Source: Hyphomicrobiales bacterium (GTDB taxonomy: Bacteria; Pseudomonadota; Alphaproteobacteria; Rhizobiales; Rhizobiaceae). From it: 64,000 nucleotides of DNA. Position 1 is the first letter of the stretch; each line of letters opens with the position of its first letter. Position numbers and translations under genes: made by a program. Below, in pieces: positions 44,523 through 52,614 of this stretch. The stretch lies in contig UCIV01000005.1 of the NCBI GenBank assembly GCA_900472575.1, forward strand, positions 124,001 through 188,000. Direction: 5' to 3'. Under the pieces are notes generated by a model, which saw only the letters and a program-made list of their open reading frames with translations, searched no databases and was not told the DNA's origin.

Positions 44523-45910
44523 GCAGGCACCGGCGGCGCGCAAGACGTCTCACGCTCTTCGGCCGGCACCGCTGTCGCAAGCCCTGCCATGACGAAAAAC
44601 AAAAGCCCGGTATCCACGGTTGATCCCGACACCGAAGCGCCGATGAGAAGACAAAGGCAGCCGTTGCGGCCGGCAAGCCGGACATCACTGTCGAATGTCC
44701 GCGGCGTTCCCCGCCTGGTGTAAAAGGCAGACAAAAAGAACAGGCCGAAGAAAATCACACCCGGAATGCCAACATTGGAAAGAAGCGCAATAATGAAGCT
44801 CGATGTGCGGGATGTGCCCAGCCCGACGCCGAGGCCATAAGAGTTGATAAAATTGCTCCAGCCATAGGCATTCCACATGCCCCGTTCGATGCCGGATGCA
44901 GAGTTCGCCTTGCTGAACAGCAGAAGATCAAAATAGGCATAAAGCTGGCGGAAAAGATCCTCGTTCATAACGATCATCATGCCGATGAGGACGAGGATGA
45001 TCGGCGCGAAAAGGACGACGCCGCCACTGATCCGCGTGCCGGACTGGCCGCCGCAGCGGAAAAAGCAGGTCATGTAAAGGATTGCGAGGCAGACCGGCAG
45101 ACCGAACAGGCCGGCGGACGAAGTGGACCTGATCACCATGATCGATGTCAGCAGGAAGAGAAAACCTGTCAATTTGCTGTAGCGCCCGCAAATGCGCATC
45201 GTTCCGGCAAAACCCACCACGCCCAGGCTGACACCGGCGAATGTGGAGGCTTCCGGCCAGGAACCGACAACGCGCTTGACGCCGGCGACAATCGCCTCGT
45301 CATGGAACGCATAAGGTGCGTTGCGGATATAGCTGAAGAGTTCCTGGATCGGGGTTCCGTAGGTGACGAGATCGGCAATGCCGAAGAGCAGGTTGGCGGA
45401 AGAGAAGGCCAAGACGGTACCGGTCGCCGCGCGAAATCCTGCCATGGTAGAGGCCATCGCGACAATCATGACGAAGGTCACGATATTGGCGGTGTTGTAG
45501 ATGGCCTGGGTGAGATTGCTGGAAACCGGACCGAGCGGCACCGCGCCGCCGGTCTCGGGATATTCCGACGAGCCAAGCGGAATGATGTTCATCGTCTCCG
45601 CCCACAGCCTCGGAGCGAAAAACCCTGCAAGCACGCCATAGGTCAGAAGGCAGAGAAGCCAGAAAGCGGGTTGCGGAAAGGCCAGCGCGTCGAGTGCAAC
45701 CTTCATCTTCTCACGGTAGGAGAGCGTCGCAAGCGCCAGGAAGCCGACGAAGAGATGGCCGGGCTGAATGCCTGCCCCGCCGATCATCACCGCAGCCGCT
45801 CCGCCGAATATGGTCATCACGCCGAAGGCAATCGCTGTGGCGCGATAACCGGATATCAGGCAGAGGATGCCGACGACAAGCGTGAAGATACCGACGGGCG
45901 GAATACTCAT
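44513..45910 (-). CDS. Wzy/ExoQ-like polysaccharide polymerase (multi-span membrane protein)
   Basis: The 465-residue protein is hydrophobic throughout, with about ten or more predicted spans from GIFTLVVGILCLISGY at the N-terminus. A larger polar region lies about 335-370 (ANSASGIERGMWNAYGWSNF, then GLGVGLGTSRTSSF). That layout of a big periplasmic loop with GLG-type motifs near the C-terminus is that of Wzy/O-antigen-ligase-like polymerases. Sequence conservation in this family is poor, so the call rests on topology and context. It overlaps the GH16 3' end by 10 bases. Confidence 0.7.
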   Translation of the reverse strand: MSIPPVGIFTLVVGILCLISGYRATAIAFGVMTIFGGAAAVMIGGAGIQPGHLFVGFLALATLSYREKMKVALDALAFPQPAFWLLCLLTYGVLAGFFAPRLWAETMNIIPLGSSEYPETGGAVPLGPVSSNLTQAIYNTANIVTFVMIVAMASTMAGFRAATGTVLAFSSANLLFGIADLVTYGTPIQELFSYIRNAPYAFHDEAIVAGVKRVVGSWPEASTFAGVSLGVVGFAGTMRICGRYSKLTGFLFLLTSIMVIRSTSSAGLFGLPVCLAILYMTCFFRCGGQSGTRISGGVVLFAPIILVLIGMMIVMNEDLFRQLYAYFDLLLFSKANSASGIERGMWNAYGWSNFINSYGLGVGLGTSRTSSFIIALLSNVGIPGVIFFGLFFLSAFYTRRGTPRTFDSDVRLAGRNGCLCLLIGASVSGSTVDTGLLFFVMAGLATAVPAEERETSCAPPVPAHA

Positions 45911-46015
45911 CGCAGCAACCTCGCCGTTGTGGTGAAGTGAGTTTGGCGCGCCGTCGAGCGAGTGCGTTTCCGCGTTTCCTCAAAACGCGAGATCGCTCCA
46001 TCTCCCTGTTCTGAC

Positions 46016-46059
46016 GCAATTCCGGCCGTAAAACCGGTTCCCACCTTGAAGCGAATTGC
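46016..46059. repeat. RIME-like intergenic palindromic element, copy 2 (core only)
   Basis: GCAATTCC (46016) to GAATTGC (46059), enclosing AAAACCGGTTCCCACCTTG, matches the core of the element at 1653-1696. The adjoining 20-bp inverted repeat of copy 1 is absent. It lies in the 150-base gap between the polymerase start and the UGM-like gene stop. Confidence 0.65.
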
Positions 46060-46060
46060 T

Positions 46061-47389
46061 CTACTCCTCGACAGTGCCGGTGAGCCCGAGCGCTGCACGT
46101 GCGGCTCGTTCACCGCTCAGGAAGGCGGCGTCGGTCCAGATATAGCCCCACTGGCCGAAGCGACCGCAATATTCGATGCCCACCTCGTCGAGATAGGCAT
46201 GCACGGTTTCGACGGCGGCTTTTCGGTCAAGATCGAAGATCACGTTGCCAAAGGGCAACATGATTGCGCTCTTGTGAATGATCTCGGCGCGCGACTGCAC
46301 GATGCCGGACTTTATCAGCGCATCGATGGCCGGTTCGATCCACTCGTCCGGGCTGCCGGTTAGCGGCCGGTATTTTTCGCTGAAGTAGATTTCCGCCTGC
46401 AGAGCCCCGCAGCCATCGGGAACGCTTTTCTTTGAAAGATTGCCGCGGTAGCTGACGCGCGCGAACGGGATGTCCTCATCGTAGAAATAGGACCATTGCG
46501 GCTTGGTCTCGATTGGGCGATTGAGCCCGATATTGACGACAACGACCTGGGTGCAGGCGAGCTTCGCTGCAGCTTCGCAAACATCATCAGGCACACCCTT
46601 GATCAGCGGAATGACGATCGGGAGAGGCAGGGACGAAATCAGCTTCTTGAAGTCATGCGTCGTGCCGTCCTTGAATGTCAGCTGCTTTTCCTTCGTGTCG
46701 ATCGCCGCGATCTCGTGGTCGCAGAGCACTTCGGCTTTGTCGTAAAAGCCGCTGATGAAGGATTCGAAGCCGCCTTCCGTCGGATAACGGAACTCATTGA
46801 CGTAAAAAACGTCGAGCGGCTCGTGTTCCAGCGCGCCGCGCAGCACCTCTTCCAGATTGGGGCGATAGAGACGCGGTCCCAGCCAGTCCGTCGACATGTT
46901 GCTGGCATCCGTGGTGTGATACTTGCGGGTGTAAACTGCCGGGAAGGTTTCGGCGAAGGTCTTGCCGAAGGCGGCCAGCAGCCAGTCTTCGTAATTGGTG
47001 ATCTTCGGGTTTTCGATCTGGCGCGCCTCGATGAAATCCTTGATGCAATTGACCACCAGCTCGGCCGGCAGGCCGTGAAGGTTGACCTGGGCGGGATGCT
47101 TTATCCAGTGCCCCTGCCAGTAGTTGTTGCAATAGACATTGCCGACCTCGAATTTCTGGCCGGTCGATTCAGCAAACAGATCCTTCACGCGAGGATTTTT
47201 CGTGAACGAGATATGCACGCCCTCGTCGAAGACGAAGCCGTCACCATTGCCGAAGCTCGAGGTCAGGCCGCCCGGCCTGGAGCGCTTGTCGTAGATCCTG
47301 GCCCGTATGCCATTGGCAAACAGAACGTTGGCGGCGCCGAACCCGGCCATTCCGCTGCCCAAGATCGCATATCCCTGATGCTCCATCAT
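46061..47389 (-). CDS. FAD-dependent UDP-galactopyranose-mutase-like oxidoreductase
   Basis: The 442-residue flavoprotein starts with a dinucleotide-binding motif (YAILGSGMAGFGAANVLFANG) and YDKRSRPGGLTSSF, the second FAD contact in amine oxidase/UGM-like folds. A C-terminal RFGQWGYIWTDAAFLSGERAA would close the FAD site. It may rearrange or oxidise a nucleotide sugar. UDP-galactopyranose mutase proper keeps other residues, so the exact reaction is open. It is the last gene of the operon running from the cytidylyltransferase at 53388, 40 bases after the SDR gene. Confidence 0.75.
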   Translation of the reverse strand: MMEHQGYAILGSGMAGFGAANVLFANGIRARIYDKRSRPGGLTSSFGNGDGFVFDEGVHISFTKNPRVKDLFAESTGQKFEVGNVYCNNYWQGHWIKHPAQVNLHGLPAELVVNCIKDFIEARQIENPKITNYEDWLLAAFGKTFAETFPAVYTRKYHTTDASNMSTDWLGPRLYRPNLEEVLRGALEHEPLDVFYVNEFRYPTEGGFESFISGFYDKAEVLCDHEIAAIDTKEKQLTFKDGTTHDFKKLISSLPLPIVIPLIKGVPDDVCEAAAKLACTQVVVVNIGLNRPIETKPQWSYFYDEDIPFARVSYRGNLSKKSVPDGCGALQAEIYFSEKYRPLTGSPDEWIEPAIDALIKSGIVQSRAEIIHKSAIMLPFGNVIFDLDRKAAVETVHAYLDEVGIEYCGRFGQWGYIWTDAAFLSGERAARAALGLTGTVEE

Positions 47390-47429
47390 CGTTCCCTTAT
47401 CACCACTCGTCTCTTTTGGTCTCGGCGCT

Positions 47430-48476
47430 TCAGTTTACCCAGCGAACATCGTCGGACAGACGCCCCGCATCCATGAGGCGTTCAAGCGTGGTCAGTCGCT
47501 TGGCCGCAGCCGGAATGACTTCACGTCCCGCCTGTTTTGCACTCGTCAAACCGTCGACCAACCGCGTGATCGATTCAGACAGGGAGACAGCCGGCTGGTG
47601 GTCCGGGGCTGCCTTGGCGTAGCGGGTGAAATCCACCTGATAGGAGCGCAGATCCGGCAGTGCGTCCTTGTTGATCGAGACGCGCGTTCCGGGGATCGCC
47701 TGGGCGACGGCCTCGGCAAGCTGGAAGACCTGATAATTGTTCTCGTTGCGGCCGGCATTGATCGACACGAAGCGGCCGCCATTGTCGCTATCGCGCTTGA
47801 TTGCCCATTCCATGGCGCGCGCCATGTCCTTGACATCGATCAGCGGGCGCCAGGGCGTGCCATCGCTCAGGACCTTGATCTCGCCGGTAGAAAGAGCCGT
47901 TGCGACGAAATCGTTCAGCACCAGATCTAGTCTCAACCGCGGGGACTGGCCGCATGCGGTGGCGAAGCGCAGGCAGGTGATCGCCATGTCCGGCGCTTCC
48001 AGCTGTTCCAGCGCCTGTTCGGTGGCGATCTTGGACCTTGCATAGGCGGTCAGCGGTGTCAGCGTGTCGTTTTCCTTGCGTGGCCCACCCTCGGCAAAGC
48101 CGTAGACGCTGCAGCTGGAGGCAAAGACAAAGCTCTTCACACCTGCCTCAGCGGCTGCCGTGGCGATATCGACGCTGGCGCGGTAATTGATGCCTTCCGT
48201 CTGCTTTTCGAAACGGGCGCCGATCGGATCGTTGGAAAGCGCTGCAAGATGTACGACCGCATCCACGCCTTCGAGCAATTCCACCGGAAAGTCACGGACA
48301 TCGCCGAAGACCTGTTTGTCGAGCACACGCTCGGGAAATTCATCAGGCAGCGTCAGGCATTGGGCGAAATAACCGGTATCGAACCCGATAAGCTCCGCGT
48401 CCGGCCAGACCGAGCGAAAATGTGCTGCCACGACCGGGCCGACATAACCCATATTTCCGGTGATCAGGATACGCAT
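47430..48476 (-). CDS. NAD-dependent epimerase/dehydratase/reductase (extended SDR)
   Basis: The 348-residue protein starts MRILITGNMGYVGPVVAAHF with the GxxGxxG motif. It has VVHLAALSNDP, the serine in FASSCSVYGFAE, and YARSK as the catalytic YxxxK. Extended SDRs of this type act on nucleotide sugars as 4-epimerase, 4-reductase or dehydratase. Position downstream of a C-methyltransferase suggests it finishes a branched CDP-sugar by reducing a 4-keto group. The ATG at 48476 has GAGGCGG upstream; the frame extends further but without family pattern. It could instead be the missing 4,6-dehydratase, though the usual dehydratase TDE triad is not seen. Confidence 0.85.
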   Translation of the reverse strand: MRILITGNMGYVGPVVAAHFRSVWPDAELIGFDTGYFAQCLTLPDEFPERVLDKQVFGDVRDFPVELLEGVDAVVHLAALSNDPIGARFEKQTEGINYRASVDIATAAAEAGVKSFVFASSCSVYGFAEGGPRKENDTLTPLTAYARSKIATEQALEQLEAPDMAITCLRFATACGQSPRLRLDLVLNDFVATALSTGEIKVLSDGTPWRPLIDVKDMARAMEWAIKRDSDNGGRFVSINAGRNENNYQVFQLAEAVAQAIPGTRVSINKDALPDLRSYQVDFTRYAKAAPDHQPAVSLSESITRLVDGLTSAKQAGREVIPAAAKRLTTLERLMDAGRLSDDVRWVN

Positions 48477-48489
48477 ATACGAACCGCCT

Positions 48490-49431
48490 CTATCTTGTGG
48501 TTGTGGTTGTCGAAAGAACGGTGACGGCGGGGCTCGCCCCGACCACCTTTTCAAGCTGCACCGGCCGGTAGCCGATCTGGGTGACCGTGCGTATCAGCAT
48601 GCCGTAACCCGCCCTTCGGGCTTCGCGCGGTTTGCGCATTGCGCTTGCGGCGCGCAGGAGATGCAGGCCATTGCGAATATTGGCGGCGAGATGGCTAACC
48701 TTGCGGCCGCCATCGGTTATGCCGCCATAGATCAGTTTCGGCTGCGGCACGCCCCGGAACGTGCTTCTGACCTCCCTCAGGTCGCCCTCCGGGTTCATGC
48801 CCAGTCTCTCGAAGGTCTTGTAGACGGCGCCGGTATAAAGCGGCCTGGTGTGCAGGATCGGCGAGGCATCGATGAAGGCGGCGCGATAGGCCGGTTTTGC
48901 CATCATCATGGCCCAGATATCATCCAGCCCCCAGCCGGTCGGCCAACGGGCAAGGATGGGAAGGAGCGTGCGCAGATAATCCGTGCGGATAATCGGGCAC
49001 ATCGGTTCGACATAATTCGAATATCGCAGCGTGAAACCCGGGCAATGCGCCGTGACCGGATAGGAAATATGGCTCGACGGGAGGAGTGACGGCTGGCCTA
49101 TATCCAGATCGTTCGACGTCATGAGGTCGAACAGGTTCGACAGGCCATTCGGCTCGAACAGCAGGTCGTCATCGGGAAACATGATGTAGTCGTAGCGGTC
49201 AAGCAGATCGGGATTGGCCCGCAGGTAGCGACAGGCGCTATCCCATTTCGTGCCGGTGTCGACGGAGAGCGGAAAGTCTCCGTCATCGAGATCCGACTGC
49301 TGCTCGTCATAAGTGCTCAGCTGCAAATCCCAGTTTCGCGACGCCTTCGGCTCGACCAGCCAGTTGCTATGCAGCGACAGGCGGCCGACGCGTGCGAATA
49401 CGAGGTTACGGACTTTGTTGGCGTCAGACAT
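48490..49431 (-). CDS. DUF707 family protein, probable glycosyltransferase
   Basis: The 313-residue protein reads as a DUF707 (PF05212) member: WDLQLSTYDEQ, WDSACRYLRANPDLLDRYDYIMFPDDDLLF with a DDD cluster, then IGQPSLLPSSHISYPVT and a late GWGLDDIWAMM. The DDD and the GWGLD end are GT-A-like features, and such proteins are annotated as putative glycosyltransferases. The start codon ATG overlaps the stop of the methyltransferase gene by one base (TGATG). The SDR gene follows 13 bases after the stop. It may transfer the branched sugar built by its neighbours. Confidence 0.75.
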   Translation of the reverse strand: MSDANKVRNLVFARVGRLSLHSNWLVEPKASRNWDLQLSTYDEQQSDLDDGDFPLSVDTGTKWDSACRYLRANPDLLDRYDYIMFPDDDLLFEPNGLSNLFDLMTSNDLDIGQPSLLPSSHISYPVTAHCPGFTLRYSNYVEPMCPIIRTDYLRTLLPILARWPTGWGLDDIWAMMMAKPAYRAAFIDASPILHTRPLYTGAVYKTFERLGMNPEGDLREVRSTFRGVPQPKLIYGGITDGGRKVSHLAANIRNGLHLLRAASAMRKPREARRAGYGMLIRTVTQIGYRPVQLEKVVGASPAVTVLSTTTTTR

Positions 49432-50708
49432 CAGCCCACCTCGATCTCCTGAGGATAGGGAATGGCTTTGAGGAAGGTTCCGCCCTTCTTCTTGTAATCC
49501 GCCTGCTGGGCGACGATCTCGTCGGCAAAATTCCAGGGCAGGATGAGCAGATAATCGGTCGGCGCGGTAACCAGCTCCTCGACCGGCCGGATCGGCAAGC
49601 GAACGCCGGGCATGAACTTGCCTACCTTGTGGGTGTTGCGGTCCACGACATAGGAGATCGTACCGGCGGGCAGATCGGCATAGTTCAGAAGCGTCGCACC
49701 CTTGGCGGCCGCGCCATAGGCGGCGATCGTCTTGCCTTCTTCACGGAAGGCGCCGAGCATCTTCCGCAAGTCATCACGGATGCCGGAAACGCGCAGGCCG
49801 AAATCACGGTAGCAATCGAAGCCGGTCAGGCCCATCGCATCTTCTTCCGCCTGCATCTTCTGCAGCCGTTCGGACTTGCCCTCGGTCTTGGAGACCCGCA
49901 AACGCAGCGAGCCGCCATGGATATCGAGTTTCTTGGCATCGTTGAGATAAAGCCCATGACGGCCCATCAGCGGTTCGAGGGCTGCCAGCGAATAATAGAA
50001 GAAATGCTCGTGGTAGATCGTGTCGAAGGCGCAGGTTTCGATCAGATCCTTGACGTAAGGGAATTCGAATTCGGCAATGCCGTCATCGGCCAGCAGAATG
50101 GCGAAACCTTCGACGAAATAGTTGATGTCGTTGACATGGGCGAGCACGTTATTGGCCAGCATGACCGACGCGCGCTTGCCTTCGGCAACCAGCTTCGTTG
50201 CCACGTCCTTGCCGAAGAAATCGATGACCGTCGGCACGCCGATCTCGATCGCCGCCTTGGCCGGGCCGCCGGCAGGATCGATGCCGAGGACCGGAATGCC
50301 GTGCTCGACGAAATTCTTCAAAAGATAACCGTCATTGCTGGCAATCTCGACGACAAGATTGTCGGCTCCCAGACCCCGTTCCGCGATTAGATCGAGTGCG
50401 TGTTCGCGGCTATGGGCAAGAAGGGCCGGAATGAAGGACGAGAAATACGGATAATCCTGGCCAAAAAGGATTTCCGGCGGCACATCCTCGCTGACCTGCA
50501 AGAGGCCGCATTCCTGGCAGAGCACCACTTCCAGCGGAAACAGCGGCTCCAGAACGCCGAGCTGTTCGGGTTCGAGCAGCGCGTTTGCAAGCGGCTGATT
50601 GCCGAGATCGAGGATCGTATCGAGATGATTTCCGCCGCAGGACCTGCAGGCTGTGATACGGCCGGACTTCGGCGTTGATGCTTCCACCTGAATGCTTGCG
50701 ATAGTCAT
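49431..50708 (-). CDS. SAM-dependent sugar C-methyltransferase (TylC3/NovU-type)
   Basis: The 425-residue protein has the three-part layout of nucleotide-sugar C-methyltransferases. An N-terminal zinc-binding region has CxxC pairs (CRSCGG near residue 21 and CQECGLLQ near 64). A Rossmann SAM-binding domain with EIASNDGYLLKNF and LGIDPAGGPAK follows. The C-terminal domain has YGAAAKGATLLNY and VVDRNTHKVGKFMPG. These enzymes add a methyl branch at C-3 of a 4-keto-6-deoxy sugar. Zn ligands and the G-rich motif appear intact. It overlaps the DUF4910 gene by four bases. Confidence 0.9.
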   Translation of the reverse strand: MTIASIQVEASTPKSGRITACRSCGGNHLDTILDLGNQPLANALLEPEQLGVLEPLFPLEVVLCQECGLLQVSEDVPPEILFGQDYPYFSSFIPALLAHSREHALDLIAERGLGADNLVVEIASNDGYLLKNFVEHGIPVLGIDPAGGPAKAAIEIGVPTVIDFFGKDVATKLVAEGKRASVMLANNVLAHVNDINYFVEGFAILLADDGIAEFEFPYVKDLIETCAFDTIYHEHFFYYSLAALEPLMGRHGLYLNDAKKLDIHGGSLRLRVSKTEGKSERLQKMQAEEDAMGLTGFDCYRDFGLRVSGIRDDLRKMLGAFREEGKTIAAYGAAAKGATLLNYADLPAGTISYVVDRNTHKVGKFMPGVRLPIRPVEELVTAPTDYLLILPWNFADEIVAQQADYKKKGGTFLKAIPYPQEIEVG

Positions 50709-52036
50709 GGCCGAACCTCCGTGATTAATTCAGCGTTCAAACATAGATCTGCGGCTGCACGTATTCTGGAAAACGGCGCCTTGGCGCGTTCCGCGATATC
50801 GAGTAGCGAGCGGTTGCCGTCGCACTGGTTCAGGACCCAGAGCAGGTCCATCTGCGAGGCACCGCCTGCTTCCTTCTGCCCGGCTATGGCGCGATAAAGC
50901 CCGCGGCGCCCGAGTTGTGGTTCGCCCCTGCCGTCGACGCGGCGATAGGTGGCATTCCGCTGAAGCAGGTCGATAAGATCCACCAGAAGGTGGAAAGACT
51001 GGTCGAGCGCCTCCGATGTGACGAAGTCGCAATTGTCGAGCGAGGTGTGATATTCCGGAAAAGTGCCGTGGATGGCACGCATCAGGCAGCCAACCGGAAG
51101 GGCGATACCAGGGGAGCCGTATTGCCGCTCGTCGTATCCATAAGGCGAGAATTCGAGCATTCCGAACGCATGCCCGCTATGCCGCAACACATGCTCGGCC
51201 GCGAGATCGACCACCGCGCCGTCGACAGTCTTCTTGTAATGGAACGCTCCATCGTCACCGATGCAGGTCAGGACAAGGCCGTGGGCGATGCGGTCGAGAT
51301 GATCCTCGTTCTGCGCCAGCCAGGTGATCGCGCCGATGGTGGCCGGCAGGAAGAGGAAACGGATGCCGAAGCGGCGCTTCGGCTGCGCCAGGAAATGTCT
51401 TGCGAGCGCAGTGGCAACGACGATGCCGGACAGGTTGTCGTTGGCGAGGCTCGGGTGGCAGACATGCACGGAGATCAGGATCTCCTGATCTGTCTCGCCG
51501 GGAATGAGGAACTCGCCATAGGTCAGCGCGCCATCGGCCAGCGCGCTATCGATCTCGACCTCGTAATCCTCGTCCGGCATCGTCTGCCAGAGCGAATGCG
51601 GCAAGCAGAAGCCCCAGTTCTCGGCGTAATAGGAGGTGCGGTATGGGATGGCCTCCGGCTGGTCTGGCAGCGTGTGGATATGCGCGGCCAGCTGCCCGCG
51701 GGTGAACGTGCCGCGGACGGGCACGCTGTAACCGACGACATGCAGATTGTTATCGGCAAAATCGACGAGCACACGGCCATCGAGCGCCTTGATCGACGCT
51801 GCCCGGATGTTCCATTCGCGCGGCACATCCCAGTCGAAGACCTGCGTGCCGGTGGCAACTTCGTGGATATCGAGCGGGATATGCTGCTTCACTGCCTGCA
51901 GCGTTGCGCGCACGCCATTCCCCGTCAGGCTGCGTGGCAACGGAAACAGGGTGCGAAGCAAGGACATCATGTCGAGCGGCGGCAGGATGCCACCGTCGTC
52001 ATTGCCTGCAGTCTTGAACACACCATCCAGCATCAT
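50705..52036 (-). CDS. DUF4910 protein with aminopeptidase-like domain
   Basis: The 443-residue protein begins with MMSLLRTLFPLPRSLTGNGV. An M28-like core with potential metal ligands follows (ISVHVCHPSLANDNLSG, His and Asp; later FPEYHTSLDNCDFV with another His). The last ~90 residues look like a winged helix (QMDLLWVLNQCDGNRSLLDIAERA). Members occur in oligosaccharide and polysaccharide clusters beside C-methyltransferases but, as far as I know, lack a defined reaction. The metal-binding residues appear present, so hydrolase or amidase chemistry is conceivable. It overlaps both neighbours by four bases. Confidence 0.8.
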   Translation of the reverse strand: MMLDGVFKTAGNDDGGILPPLDMMSLLRTLFPLPRSLTGNGVRATLQAVKQHIPLDIHEVATGTQVFDWDVPREWNIRAASIKALDGRVLVDFADNNLHVVGYSVPVRGTFTRGQLAAHIHTLPDQPEAIPYRTSYYAENWGFCLPHSLWQTMPDEDYEVEIDSALADGALTYGEFLIPGETDQEILISVHVCHPSLANDNLSGIVVATALARHFLAQPKRRFGIRFLFLPATIGAITWLAQNEDHLDRIAHGLVLTCIGDDGAFHYKKTVDGAVVDLAAEHVLRHSGHAFGMLEFSPYGYDERQYGSPGIALPVGCLMRAIHGTFPEYHTSLDNCDFVTSEALDQSFHLLVDLIDLLQRNATYRRVDGRGEPQLGRRGLYRAIAGQKEAGGASQMDLLWVLNQCDGNRSLLDIAERAKAPFSRIRAAADLCLNAELITEVRP

Positions 52037-52593
52037 GCGGCGCTCCGTTGGAGCCAGGGCATTCTCGCCAGAAGATCAGGCCATTCCCGATCCTTGTCGG
52101 AGATTTCCGTCACCGGCTCCGGCCATTCGATCGACAGGAGCGGGTCATCGTAACGCGCTCCGTCATAAAGTTCCGGGTAATAGGCATCACCCATCAGGTA
52201 TTCTACGATCGCGTCCTCGCTCAGCGCCTGAAACCCGTGGGCAAAACCGGCCGGAATGAACAGCATCCTTCCATCGTCGGCACCGAGTTCGACATGGAAG
52301 CTCTCTCCCAATGTCTTCGATCCCTCGCGAAGGTCGACGATCACGTCATGGATACGCCCATGACTGCAGCGGACGACCTTGGCATCAGCATGCGGTGCCC
52401 TTTGAAAATGCATGCCGCGAACAGCGCCGCGCGTTTTCGTCAGGGACGTATTTCCCTGAATGGGCGTGAACACGACACCGGCATCATCAAAAAGCTTCGT
52501 GCACCATGTGCGGGCAAAACTGCCGCGGCTATCGCCGTGAACCTTCAGATCGATAAGTTTCGCATCCGAGCCGCCGAGAGAGGTGAAGTTCAT
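52033..52593 (-). CDS. dTDP-4-dehydrorhamnose 3,5-epimerase-like (RmlC family) protein
   Basis: The 186-residue cupin matches RmlC/RfbC: HGDSRGSFARTW near the start, QGNTSLTKTRGAVRGMHFQ with the active-site His in RGMHFQ, VVRCSHGRIHDVIVDLREGS, and MLFIPAGFAHGFQALSED. It epimerises 4-keto-6-deoxy nucleotide sugars at C-3 and/or C-5. Given the adjacent glucose-1-phosphate cytidylyltransferase, the substrate is probably CDP- rather than dTDP-linked. It lies 21 bases after the cytidylyltransferase and overlaps DUF4910 by four bases. Confidence 0.88.
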   Translation of the reverse strand: MNFTSLGGSDAKLIDLKVHGDSRGSFARTWCTKLFDDAGVVFTPIQGNTSLTKTRGAVRGMHFQRAPHADAKVVRCSHGRIHDVIVDLREGSKTLGESFHVELGADDGRMLFIPAGFAHGFQALSEDAIVEYLMGDAYYPELYDGARYDDPLLSIEWPEPVTEISDKDREWPDLLARMPWLQRSAA

Positions 52594-52614
52594 GACGCCT
52601 CCTCAAGCCTGCGG

